Assembly: GCA_959020865.1 (NCBI GenBank)
Contig: CAUEUD010000103.1
Span: forward strand, 1-12,115
Source: Eubacterium limosum
GTDB lineage: Bacteria; Bacillota; Clostridia; Eubacteriales; Eubacteriaceae
Reading direction: 5' to 3'
DNA length: 12,115 bases
The stretch's first letter is position 1, and the number at the start of each line of letters is the position of its first letter. The translations under genes and the position numbers were made by a program. A model generated the notes under the pieces. The model saw only the letters and a program-made list of their open reading frames with translations, was not told where the DNA came from and made no database searches. Positions 5,159 to 12,115 of this stretch are shown here, piece after piece.

Positions 5159-5208
5159 AACAGAGGAGATGGCGGGCTGCTGCCCGAAAGGTGTTTCCTC
5201 TGTTTTTT
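5159..5208 (+). terminator. Terminator between pylT and the ramA fusion gene
   Basis: AACAGAGGA 5159-5167 pairs with TCCTCTGTT 5196-5204 and encloses a second perfect hairpin, CGGGC/GCCCG (5173-5177, 5182-5186). T6 runs at 5203-5208. It lies 24 nt before the ramA fusion start codon. No convincing promoter is seen after it, so ramA-pyl transcription probably comes from partial readthrough. That would keep tRNA abundant relative to the biosynthetic genes; regulated antitermination is the alternative. Confidence 0.75.
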
Positions 5209-5231
5209 GTGTTTTCTGAAGGAGTCAGAAT

Positions 5232-7955
5232 ATGAAATGTTCCATTGTTTTTCAGCCGTGGGGAAAGCGCTGCCGCTGTGAAAAGGGCGCCACGGTGCTG
5301 GAGGCGGCGAGGGCCTCGGATGTGGGAATCGCAAGCTTCTGCGGCGGCCGCAGAAAGTGCGGCAAATGTAAAGTCAGGCTAGTACAGACCGATATTAAGG
5401 GCAGAGTCGCCGAAAACGACGTGGAGCTCTCACCCGTAACGGAGGCTGAGCGCGCCCTGCTTACAGAGGCTGAGCGGGCAGACGGCTTCCGGCTGGCCTG
5501 CTGCGCTAGAGTGCTTGGCGACGCTGTCCTTGCGGTGCCGCCCGAAAGCCAGGTGAAGGAGGCTGTGATTCTGGACCGCGGGGCTGGGAAGGCCATGCAG
5601 TTTCATCCCGCGGTGCGCTGTTACACCCTGACTCTTGAAAAGCCAGGCCTCGAGGATAACCGGGATGACCTAACTCGGATTCTTGACGGGCTTGCAGGGC
5701 AAAACCCCCGGCTCCGGGACCTCGCCATTGATTACAGCGTGATCAAAAAGCTCCCGACAGTTCTGCGCAGCGCCCGTTTCACTGTCACCGTGCTGGTCCT
5801 CGGCGATGCTGAAATCATCGCGGTGATGCCGGGGAAGGACTGCCCGGTTTACGGGATGGCCGTGGACATCGGGACCACCACAGTCGCGGCTTATCTCTGT
5901 GATTTAAAAACCGGCGGCTTTCTCGAAAAGGCCAGCGCGGTCAATCCGCAGATCAGCTACGGCGACGATGTGCTCTCCCGGATATCTTACTGCATGACGC
6001 GTGAAAATGGGCTTGAGACCCTGCAGAGCCAGCTGATGGCAACGCTCAACGCTCTGGCAGGGGAGATGACCGCCCGTCGTGGCCAGAAGGCCGGGAGGAT
6101 CGCGGAGACTGTGCTGGTGTTCAATACAGTCATGGAGCATATCGCCCTCGGGATAACACCGGACGCCTTGGGGACTTCCCCCTTTATCTCAGGCGTTCGC
6201 AGAGGCCTGAACATTAAGGCCAGAGAACTCGGGCTTGAAATCATGGACAGCGGCAATGTCTACTGTCTGCCCTCGGAGGCGGGCTTTGTGGGCAGTGACA
6301 ATACCGCTGTGCTGATCGCCCAGGAGCCCTACCAGCAGGATAAGGTGCAGCTGATCATCGACATCGGGACAAACGGCGAGCTCTGTCTGGGCAATGCCGA
6401 GGCGCTCTGGGTGACCTCCTGCGCCACCGGCCCAGCCTTCGAGGGCGCGCAGATAAAGTGGGGCATGCGGGCGTCGGAGGGGGCGGTGGAGCATGTGTCC
6501 ATTGACCCTTGCACGCTGGAGCCCTCCCTGGAGATCATCAGGGAAGACATCTGGAGCACCGGCAGCCCTGTGGGAATCTGCGGCTCGGGCATCATCGACG
6601 CGGTGGCTCAAATGGCTGAGGTGGCTATCATCGACAGTGACGGAAATTTTGACAAAAGCCTCCGCCACAGGCGCGTCCGCACGGGGGAAGACGGAAAGCC
6701 GGAGTATGTTCTGGCTTTTCGGGAAGAGGGGCAGGACCTGGTCATCACCCAGAAAGATGTGCGGGCTGTCCAACTGGCAAAGGCGGCGCTCTACGCCGGC
6801 GCGAAGATCCTTCTTGAGGAAAGCCCCTTTGAGAAGATCGATGAGATCGTTCTGGCCGGGGCCTTCGGCAGCTATATCAACGTAAAAAATGCCCTGAGCC
6901 TCGGTCTTTTCCCGGACTGCCCCCTTAAAGATATAAAGGTGGTGGGAAATGCCGCGGGCGTGGGCGCGCGGATGGCGCTGCTGGATACAGGAAAGCGGCA
7001 GGAGGCGGAGGAAGTGTCGCGGCGCGTCCACTTTGTCGAGAGCGCGGCGGCCAAAAGCTTTTACTCGGCCTTTGGCGACGCCATGGGCATTCCCCACAAA
7101 AAAGATCTTTTCACCGCCAATCTGCCTGCCCGTTTTCCCTGCTACGGAAGGGATGAGCGACAGATTCCCGGTGAAGTCCGCGAAATGAAAATGGAGATTC
7201 ACCGCAGCCGGGAAAAAATGCTCATGGCGGCGCGGCTTGTAAAGGAGGCGGAAAAGCTTCCGGCAGTCCGGCTGCCGCTGGATTTGACCACAGAGTCCCG
7301 GGCCTTTGGCGGTGTGGCAAAATGGAACGGGGCGCAGCTGGTCCCGGGAAAATATGTCTGCCGGAGCAGAGAAGATCTGGAAGCGCTGTGCCGCCGTACC
7401 CTGGAGGAGCAGGCTGTCCGCGAGATTCTCGAGTGCCTTCCGAGGCTGAGGGAGGATTCGGTCATTCTGGACGTCCAGGGCCCCTTCTCCATTCTGGCGT
7501 CGCTCATGGACACAGCAGTGCTTTTCAGACAGCTGAAGCCTGAGAGGGAAATAATCGGTCAGATACTGGAAAAGATGGTCTGGTTTCTGGTGGACTACAT
7601 CATGATCGCTGTGGAGCGGGGCGTCAAGGTCATTTCCCTTGCCGATCCGGCAGGAGTCATGGAGATGACCGGCCCGGCGGTTTACAGAGCCTTCAGCGGG
7701 AAAGCGGTGCACCGGCTGTTCACAGAGCTCACACCATTTCTGGATAAGGCGGTGGTGCATCTCTGCGGAAAGGTGGCCGTGTCCATGAAAAAGGCCGGCT
7801 ACCTGAGGTCTCATCCCCGGAGGCTTGCCCAGAGCGATTACCTTGAAAACCTGCTGGCTCTGGCAGGCGATCCGTCGGTCCGGTTTGTGGGCGGCGGCTG
7901 TATCAATGTCCGGAAGCGTTTGCCGCTCATCAACTGCTATGAAATAATGGAATAA
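5232..7955 (+). CDS. RamA-type corrinoid reductive activase fused to a UroD/MtbA-like domain
   Basis: 907 residues, against roughly 540-640 for usual activases. Residues 1-105 are a plant-type 2Fe-2S domain (C37, C43, C46, C90). Residues about 205-625 are the ASKHA-like ATPase (DUF4445-type) with DIGTTTVAAY at 212-221, NPQISYGDDVLSR at 238-250, DIGTNGEL at 377-384 and GAFGSYIN at 543-550. Such proteins use ATP and an electron to return inactive Co(II) corrinoid to Co(I). The archaeal C-terminal 4Fe-4S domain is absent. From about 650 to 907 the sequence resembles UroD-family methyltransferases (MtaA/MtbA): LPLDLTTESRAFGG at 681-694, LDVQGPFSILASLMD at 746-760, SLADPAG at 802-808, HLCG at 843-846 and GGGC at 887-890, which could supply the His-x-Cys...Cys zinc site. 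The barrel looks shortened. GGAG lies 7 nt before the ATG. It probably serves MtmC; the added domain may bind corrinoid or transfer methyl groups. Confidence 0.88.
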   Translation: MKCSIVFQPWGKRCRCEKGATVLEAARASDVGIASFCGGRRKCGKCKVRLVQTDIKGRVAENDVELSPVTEAERALLTEAERADGFRLACCARVLGDAVLAVPPESQVKEAVILDRGAGKAMQFHPAVRCYTLTLEKPGLEDNRDDLTRILDGLAGQNPRLRDLAIDYSVIKKLPTVLRSARFTVTVLVLGDAEIIAVMPGKDCPVYGMAVDIGTTTVAAYLCDLKTGGFLEKASAVNPQISYGDDVLSRISYCMTRENGLETLQSQLMATLNALAGEMTARRGQKAGRIAETVLVFNTVMEHIALGITPDALGTSPFISGVRRGLNIKARELGLEIMDSGNVYCLPSEAGFVGSDNTAVLIAQEPYQQDKVQLIIDIGTNGELCLGNAEALWVTSCATGPAFEGAQIKWGMRASEGAVEHVSIDPCTLEPSLEIIREDIWSTGSPVGICGSGIIDAVAQMAEVAIIDSDGNFDKSLRHRRVRTGEDGKPEYVLAFREEGQDLVITQKDVRAVQLAKAALYAGAKILLEESPFEKIDEIVLAGAFGSYINVKNALSLGLFPDCPLKDIKVVGNAAGVGARMALLDTGKRQEAEEVSRRVHFVESAAAKSFYSAFGDAMGIPHKKDLFTANLPARFPCYGRDERQIPGEVREMKMEIHRSREKMLMAARLVKEAEKLPAVRLPLDLTTESRAFGGVAKWNGAQLVPGKYVCRSREDLEALCRRTLEEQAVREILECLPRLREDSVILDVQGPFSILASLMDTAVLFRQLKPEREIIGQILEKMVWFLVDYIMIAVERGVKVISLADPAGVMEMTGPAVYRAFSGKAVHRLFTELTPFLDKAVVHLCGKVAVSMKKAGYLRSHPRRLAQSDYLENLLALAGDPSVRFVGGGCINVRKRLPLINCYEIME

Positions 7956-7970
7956 ACTCAGGAGATAAAA

Positions 7971-8819
7971 ATGAACCAAGCACAGAATATTACCTTTACC
8001 CCGGCCCAGGCGGACCGCCTGCGGGAGCTGGGACAGGATTTTGACGAACCCCTCACCTTTGACACCGCAGCCCTGCGGGAGGCGGCTTATAAAAAATTTG
8101 AGCGGGAGCAGATCGCCCGAGGCAAGAGGCGGCTGGCGACCATGAAGGCCGAGAAAGGACGCCCCGCCCTCCCGCAGCTTCAAGAGGCACTGGCCCGGGC
8201 TTTGACCGCCGAGGGCTTTGTCCAGGTCATGACGCCCACCATCATCCCCCGGAAATTTCTGGAGCGAATGACCATCGACGACGCCCACGCCCTGCACTCA
8301 CAGGTGTTCTGGGTAGATCACAACAAATGCCTGCGCCCCATGCTGGCCCCAAACCTGTATGAGGTGTCAAAGAATCTGCTGGGCATCTGGAAGACACCTG
8401 TCCGGATTTTTGAGATTGGCTCATGCTTCCGGAAAGAGTCCCAGGGCAGCCGCCATCTCAATGAGTTCACCATGCTCAACCTTGTGGAGTGGGGCACCCC
8501 CATGGATGAGCGGGATGAGCGGATACGGCAGCTGGCAGCAGTGGTGATGAAGGCCGCAGGCATTGAGGATTACAGCTTTGAACAGGAGGACTCCGTGGTC
8601 TATGGTGATACCATCGACGTGGTGCAGGGCGATGTGGAGCTTGGCTCAAGTTCCAAGGGCCCGCACGCGCTTGACTCGGCCTGGGGGATTATGGAGCCCT
8701 GGGTGGGCATTGGCTTTGGTCTGGAGAGGATGATCATGACAAGAGACAAAGCACCCAACATCCATTCCGTGGGGCGTAGCGTCTCTTATCTGGACGGCGT
8801 GCGGTTAAATATCAAGTGA
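7971..8819 (+). CDS. pylSc: Pyrrolysyl-tRNA synthetase catalytic subunit PylSc
   Basis: 282 residues: a class II aminoacyl-tRNA synthetase core that charges tRNA-Pyl with pyrrolysine. It corresponds to the C-terminal half of archaeal PylS; the N-terminal half is encoded separately after pylD. Motif 2 lies at FEIGSCFRKES (147-157, R154), and motif 3 at GIGFGLERM (246-254, R253). The substrate pocket is recognisable: CLRPMLAPNLY (120-130), EFTMLN (165-170), VVYGD (209-213, Y211) and PWVG (243-246, W244). Compared with Methanosarcina mazei, Cys348 is replaced by V172 and Leu309 by S133, judging by eye. The end (YLDGVRLNIK) resembles Desulfitobacterium PylSc. AGGAG lies 7 nt before the ATG. It follows the activase by 15 nt and precedes pylB by 7 nt. 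Confidence 0.95.
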   Translation: MNQAQNITFTPAQADRLRELGQDFDEPLTFDTAALREAAYKKFEREQIARGKRRLATMKAEKGRPALPQLQEALARALTAEGFVQVMTPTIIPRKFLERMTIDDAHALHSQVFWVDHNKCLRPMLAPNLYEVSKNLLGIWKTPVRIFEIGSCFRKESQGSRHLNEFTMLNLVEWGTPMDERDERIRQLAAVVMKAAGIEDYSFEQEDSVVYGDTIDVVQGDVELGSSSKGPHALDSAWGIMEPWVGIGFGLERMIMTRDKAPNIHSVGRSVSYLDGVRLNIK

Positions 8820-8826
8820 GGAACTT

Positions 8827-9879
8827 ATGAAAAAAACGAAAGAAATTTTAGATAAATCCTTGGAAGGGCGCAGGCTGGACCGCGACGAGGTGGTTTTGCT
8901 TTTAAATCAAAGGGAGCCAGAGGTGGTGAATGAAATTTTCACAGCGGCGCGGACGCTGCGGGGGCGCTATTTCGGAAATCACATTTTTGCTTACGGCTTT
9001 GTGTATTTTTCCACCTACTGCCGCAATGAGTGCAGCTTCTGCTTTTACAGAAAGAGCAACACCGAGCCGCCCCGCTACCGGAAGACTACAGAGGAGATCA
9101 CCGCCCTGTCAAAGGCTCTGGCAGATTCCGGCGTGCATCTCATCGACCTGACCATGGGTGAGGACAATGCTTTTTTAAAGAAACCGCAGCGGCTCATAGA
9201 GGTGGTGGACAGGGTGAAGACTGCCACCGGCCTGCCGGTGATGATCTCGCCGGGCCAGGTGAGCGAGGCGACCATCGATGCCCTTAAAAAAGCAGGTGTT
9301 ACCTGGTATGCCCTGTACCAGGAAACCTATGACCGAGCCCTGTATAAGAAAATGCGGCTCAAGCAGGACTACGACGCCCGAATGAACATTAAAAAATACG
9401 CCCGCTCCCGCGGGCTGCTGGTGGAGGAAGGCCTGCTGACCGGCATCGGCGACACGGTGGAGAGCCGGGCGGACGCAATGATGGCCATGGGAGACATCGG
9501 GGTGTCCCAGGTGCGGACCATGACCTTTGTGCCGCAGAGAGGCACGCCCCTCGAAAAGCGCCGCACCGGCGGCAGCGTCAATGAGCTGCTGAACATCAGC
9601 GTCATGCGTCTGCTCTACCCCGACAAGCTCATCCCCGCTTCGCTGGACGTGGAGGGGCTCGTGGGGCTGAAGGAACGGCTCATGGCCGGGGCCAATGTCA
9701 TCACCTCGCTCATCCCGCCCAAAACCGGGCTGGCGGGCGTTTCCCAGAGCGAGCTGGACATTGACGACGGCAGCCGGTCCGTTGACGGGGTGCTGCCAGA
9801 GCTGGAAAAATGCGGGCTGCGCCTGGCGACAAGGGACGAATACCAGGCCTATATTGACCGGGAAATGGCGGTGTCCTGA
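8827..9879 (+). CDS. pylB: 3-methylornithine synthase PylB (radical SAM)
   Basis: 350 residues, the family's usual length. It converts L-lysine to (3R)-3-methyl-D-ornithine, the first step of pyrrolysine synthesis, by radical rearrangement. The CxxxCxxC motif that holds the 4Fe-4S cluster is at C65, C69 and C72 (CRNECSFCFYR). Other family-like stretches are LTMGED at 108-113 and MISPGQV at 139-145 in the TIM barrel, and SLDVEG near residue 272. The GAGG of the preceding stop region serves as Shine-Dalgarno. Its TGA overlaps the ATG of pylC by one base, so translation is coupled. Biotin synthase (BioB), the related enzyme, is excluded by the pyl context and by the adjacent pylC and pylD. Confidence 0.95.
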   Translation: MKKTKEILDKSLEGRRLDRDEVVLLLNQREPEVVNEIFTAARTLRGRYFGNHIFAYGFVYFSTYCRNECSFCFYRKSNTEPPRYRKTTEEITALSKALADSGVHLIDLTMGEDNAFLKKPQRLIEVVDRVKTATGLPVMISPGQVSEATIDALKKAGVTWYALYQETYDRALYKKMRLKQDYDARMNIKKYARSRGLLVEEGLLTGIGDTVESRADAMMAMGDIGVSQVRTMTFVPQRGTPLEKRRTGGSVNELLNISVMRLLYPDKLIPASLDVEGLVGLKERLMAGANVITSLIPPKTGLAGVSQSELDIDDGSRSVDGVLPELEKCGLRLATRDEYQAYIDREMAVS

Positions 9880-11018
9880 TGGTTGTTTTAATCATTGGAG
9901 GAAAGCTCCAGGGAACAGAAGCCGTTTATCTGGCAAAAAAAGCTGGGTATAGAACTTGGCTGGTGGACAAAAATGTCATGGCGCCGGCCTCGAAGCTGTG
10001 CGATAAGTTTTTCTGCATTGACGCCCTGGAGCGGCGGACCATGCTGAAGCTTTACAGAAACGCGGACATCGTGATCCCTGCTGTGGAAAACAAGGCGGTG
10101 CTGGAGGCCCTCGGCCGTTACAGCGCCGCGGCGGGGACGCCCTTGGTCTTTGACGCGCAGGCCTACGCCTTGTCCTCGTCCAAACGAAAGTCGGACCGGT
10201 TCTTTATGGAAAACAAAATCCCGGCGCCAAAGCCCTATCCCGGCTGCGCTTACCCGGTCATTGTCAAGCCCAGCGGCAGAAGCGGCAGCGAGGGCGTGGC
10301 AAAGCTCTACTCAGAAAAAGAGCTGGAAGCCTGCCCCTGTTATCTGAGCGGCGATTACGTCATTCAGGAATATCTGGAGGGGCGTTCCTTTTCAATTGAG
10401 GTCATCGGCCGCGGCTCAAGCTACAATATGCTCCAGGTGACAGAGATCATCGTGGACAGCCGCTACGACTGCAAGCAGGTGGTGGCGCCGGCCATGATCT
10501 CCGAAGAGATCGAGGCGTCCTTTTACCAGATCGCCTTAAATCTGGCCGAGGCCCTCAAAATAAACGGTATTTTTGATATCGAGGTTATTCTGGACAATGG
10601 GCAGCTCAAGGTGCTGGAAATCGACGCCCGGCTGCCAAGCCAGACACCCATCAGTGTTTATCACTCCACCGGCGTCAACATGGTCGGGCTGATGGCCGAC
10701 GCTGCTCTGGGCCGGGTGAAGCCGGTGCAGGTCAGGGCGCGGCGGGTTTGCCTGCTGCAGCAGGTGACCGTGACCCCAGACGACGCCACAATCCTCGGCG
10801 AAAGGATTATGGCGGACGCCGGGCCGCTGAGTGTGATCAAGGGCTTCTTTGGCGCAGATGAAGCGCTGACAGATTACAGTGCGGAAAAAAACTGCTGGGA
10901 GGCAACCCTTATAATCACGGGAAAAACAGAAACGCATGCCCGTGCCCGGCTGGCACAGGTCATGGAAAATATCAGAAAAAGTACACGCGAAAGCGAATTG
11001 CAGGAGGCCATCGGATGA
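9879..11018 (+). CDS. pylC: 3-methylornithine-L-lysine ligase PylC
   Basis: 379 residues; an ATP-grasp enzyme that joins 3-methylornithine to the epsilon-amino group of L-lysine. The N-terminal pre-ATP-grasp domain begins LIIGGKLQGTEAVYLAKKAG (4-23). The ATP-binding region has PVIVKPSGRSGSEGV at 126-140 (K130 as a likely nucleotide ligand), and the metal-binding part is FDIEVI at 232-237 and LKVLEIDARLPSQ at 243-255. The start overlaps the pylB stop (TGATG) and the end overlaps pylD by 4 nt (ATGA). Purine or carbamoyl-phosphate ATP-grasp enzymes are distant relatives; the neighbours decide the call. Confidence 0.94.
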   Translation: MVVLIIGGKLQGTEAVYLAKKAGYRTWLVDKNVMAPASKLCDKFFCIDALERRTMLKLYRNADIVIPAVENKAVLEALGRYSAAAGTPLVFDAQAYALSSSKRKSDRFFMENKIPAPKPYPGCAYPVIVKPSGRSGSEGVAKLYSEKELEACPCYLSGDYVIQEYLEGRSFSIEVIGRGSSYNMLQVTEIIVDSRYDCKQVVAPAMISEEIEASFYQIALNLAEALKINGIFDIEVILDNGQLKVLEIDARLPSQTPISVYHSTGVNMVGLMADAALGRVKPVQVRARRVCLLQQVTVTPDDATILGERIMADAGPLSVIKGFFGADEALTDYSAEKNCWEATLIITGKTETHARARLAQVMENIRKSTRESELQEAIG

Positions 11019-11800
11019 CACGTTTAGCGGAATCAGATATCAATACCATCAGCCACAGCTTAGAGAGCTGCGATAAAATTCTAAAAAAACAGACAGGGAA
11101 AGGTCTTTTTGAGCTGGGCTGCTACGCGGCCGGCAGAGCGCTGGATTTCTCCAGACTGAAGGTGGCGGCTGTTCCCGTGACCACGGGAATCGGAATCATC
11201 AGCGGATTCTGTGACACCGTGGCGAGCATTCTCCGCTATCTCGGCGCAAAGGCCTATGTCACGGAGAAAAGCGATGTGGCGGGCATGGAGGAGGCCTGTT
11301 CCAGGAGGACGGATATTCTCTTCATGGCGGACGACGATGCCTTTGGGGCTTTCAATGTAAAAAAAGGAATCCACTCTGACAACGGCAGCGCCACGGGAAG
11401 GAGCTTTGCGGCGGCGCTGGAGCTCGCGGCCGGCATCTGCGGCGAGCCGGTGCTGGTGCTGGGCGCAGGGCCGGTAGGCCGCGCGGCGGTCCAGTATTTC
11501 CTGGAGAAAAAGGCCAGAGTCTTCATCTATGATTTGGATATCTACAGAGCCGGGCGGCTGAAAGAGGAATTTCCGGCAGTCATTATGCTGGATGAATGGC
11601 AGAATCGCACCTGGACCCGGATTCTGGACGCCACCACTGCCGGCCATTTTATTCCTCGGGCTGCCGTCAACGGCGAAACCGTCATCGCAGCTCCGGGCAT
11701 GCCCCTGGGCGTGCCGCCAGAGACCGCCGGAAAATGCGCAAAGGTGATCCACAACACCCTGGAGCTGGGCGTGGCGGCTATGCTGTGCGAGGTCGTGTAG
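11015..11800 (+). CDS. pylD: Pyrrolysine synthase PylD
   Basis: 261 residues, close to archaeal PylD. It oxidises the lysine-methylornithine dipeptide with NAD so that it cyclises to pyrrolysine. The N-terminal helical part carries AAVPVTTGIGIISGFCDTVA (51-70), typical of the family. The Rossmann nucleotide-binding loop is VLVLGAGPVGRAA at 146-158, followed by an acidic residue after the second strand (IYDLD, 171-175). It overlaps pylC by 4 nt. Its stop is TAG, unusual for a gene of the amber-decoding pathway; suppression would add Pyl plus 7 residues before TAA at 11822-11824, which lies within the pylSn start. Confidence 0.94.
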   Translation: MTRLAESDINTISHSLESCDKILKKQTGKGLFELGCYAAGRALDFSRLKVAAVPVTTGIGIISGFCDTVASILRYLGAKAYVTEKSDVAGMEEACSRRTDILFMADDDAFGAFNVKKGIHSDNGSATGRSFAAALELAAGICGEPVLVLGAGPVGRAAVQYFLEKKARVFIYDLDIYRAGRLKEEFPAVIMLDEWQNRTWTRILDATTAGHFIPRAAVNGETVIAAPGMPLGVPPETAGKCAKVIHNTLELGVAAMLCEVV

Positions 11801-11811
11801 AGAGGAGCGCT

Positions 11812-12115
11812 ATGGAAGAAATAAAAAATACAGCGGAAAAGAAAAATCCCAGCGATCGGGAAAAGCTGAAAAAGCGTTATATCCAGAAAAGCCAGAGTAT
11901 CTACCGGACCGTCTCGAAGATTAAGCTATGGCCCGCGCGTTCCGGGGTGTTGCACAGCGTGAAGGCCATTGAGCGCAGGGGAAGCCTGACCACCATCACC
12001 ACCTACTGCGGCGAGACCTTTACCGTCTGGGATTCCAAAAACAGCCGTAGCGCCCGGTGGCTCAGAAACCGCTGGTATAAAGAGCCCTGCCCCAGATGCG
12101 GCATACCGGACTGGA
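11812..12115 (+). CDS. pylSn: PylSn, tRNA-binding subunit of pyrrolysyl-tRNA synthetase (partial, runs off right edge)
   Basis: 101 codons are visible from an ATG with GAGGAG 5 nt upstream, 11 nt after pylD. This corresponds to the N-terminal domain of archaeal PylS, which grips the variable loop and T arm of tRNA-Pyl. The stretch from about residue 36 aligns by eye with M. barkeri PylS: LWPARSGVLHSVKAIE, CGETF, NSRSARWLRN and CPRCGIPD. H48, C66, C93 and C96 match the expected zinc ligands. A basic, lysine-rich extension of about 35 residues precedes the domain. As in Desulfitobacterium, it is a separate gene placed after pylD. Only the C-terminus is missing. Confidence 0.93.
   Translation, partial: MEEIKNTAEKKNPSDREKLKKRYIQKSQSIYRTVSKIKLWPARSGVLHSVKAIERRGSLTTITTYCGETFTVWDSKNSRSARWLRNRWYKEPCPRCGIPDW

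Noticed and set aside
6189..8297. A 702-codon open frame on the - strand opposite the activase and pylSc
   Set aside because: It is antisense to two well-supported genes in GC-rich DNA, has low-complexity His/Arg/Leu/Gly-rich composition and no recognisable domain, so it is a shadow of their codon use.

Overview
The window joins two unrelated blocks. The right block (about 2.3-12.1 kb) is a bacterial monomethylamine and pyrrolysine (Pyl) locus on the + strand: mtmC, mtmB (with an in-frame UAG), tRNA-Pyl (pylT), a large corrinoid-activase (RamA-type) fusion gene, pylSc, pylB, pylC, pylD and the start of pylSn. The split pylS (catalytic domain before pylB, tRNA-binding domain after pylD) and the moderate GC content point to a bacterium of the Clostridia/Eubacteriales, most likely a methylotrophic acetogen related to Eubacterium limosum or Acetobacterium. 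That assignment comes from remembered gene content, not from a search.

The genes work as one system. MtmB is the methyltransferase that moves the methyl group of monomethylamine to the corrinoid protein MtmC. MtmB needs pyrrolysine at its UAG codon. PylB, PylC and PylD make pyrrolysine from two lysines, and PylSc plus PylSn charge pylT (anticodon CUA). The RamA-like protein reductively reactivates corrinoid that has oxidised to Co(II). Here it carries a C-terminal extension resembling the UroD/MtbA methyltransferase fold, the most unusual protein in the window. pylSc, pylB, pylC, pylD and pylSn are tightly packed, with gaps of 7-11 nt or overlaps of 1-4 nt, and form one operon with the ramA fusion.

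The left block (about 1-2.3 kb) is AT-richer and mainly on the - strand. It looks like part of a filamentous phage (inovirus) prophage. In transcription order it holds two paralogous small proteins, a probable ssDNA-binding protein, 32- and 47-residue membrane proteins, two tandem Pf3-like major coat proteins without signal peptides, a bidirectional terminator, a small two-membrane-segment gene on the opposite strand, and a secreted or anchored protein that runs off the left edge (the place of gene III). This is the gene V-VII-IX-VIII-terminator-III order of M13-type phages. Most of these genes are very short and not obvious by length alone.

Between the blocks (2272-2791) are two consecutive units, each a good sigma-A promoter followed by an intrinsic terminator. 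Both lie upstream of mtmC, so mtmC expression probably depends on transcription passing at least one terminator. The first unit contains a short reading frame interrupted by UAG that continues through the terminator hairpin, and the two paralogous phage ORFs are also separated only by an in-frame UAG. Both are candidates for Pyl-dependent readthrough, but neither is proven.
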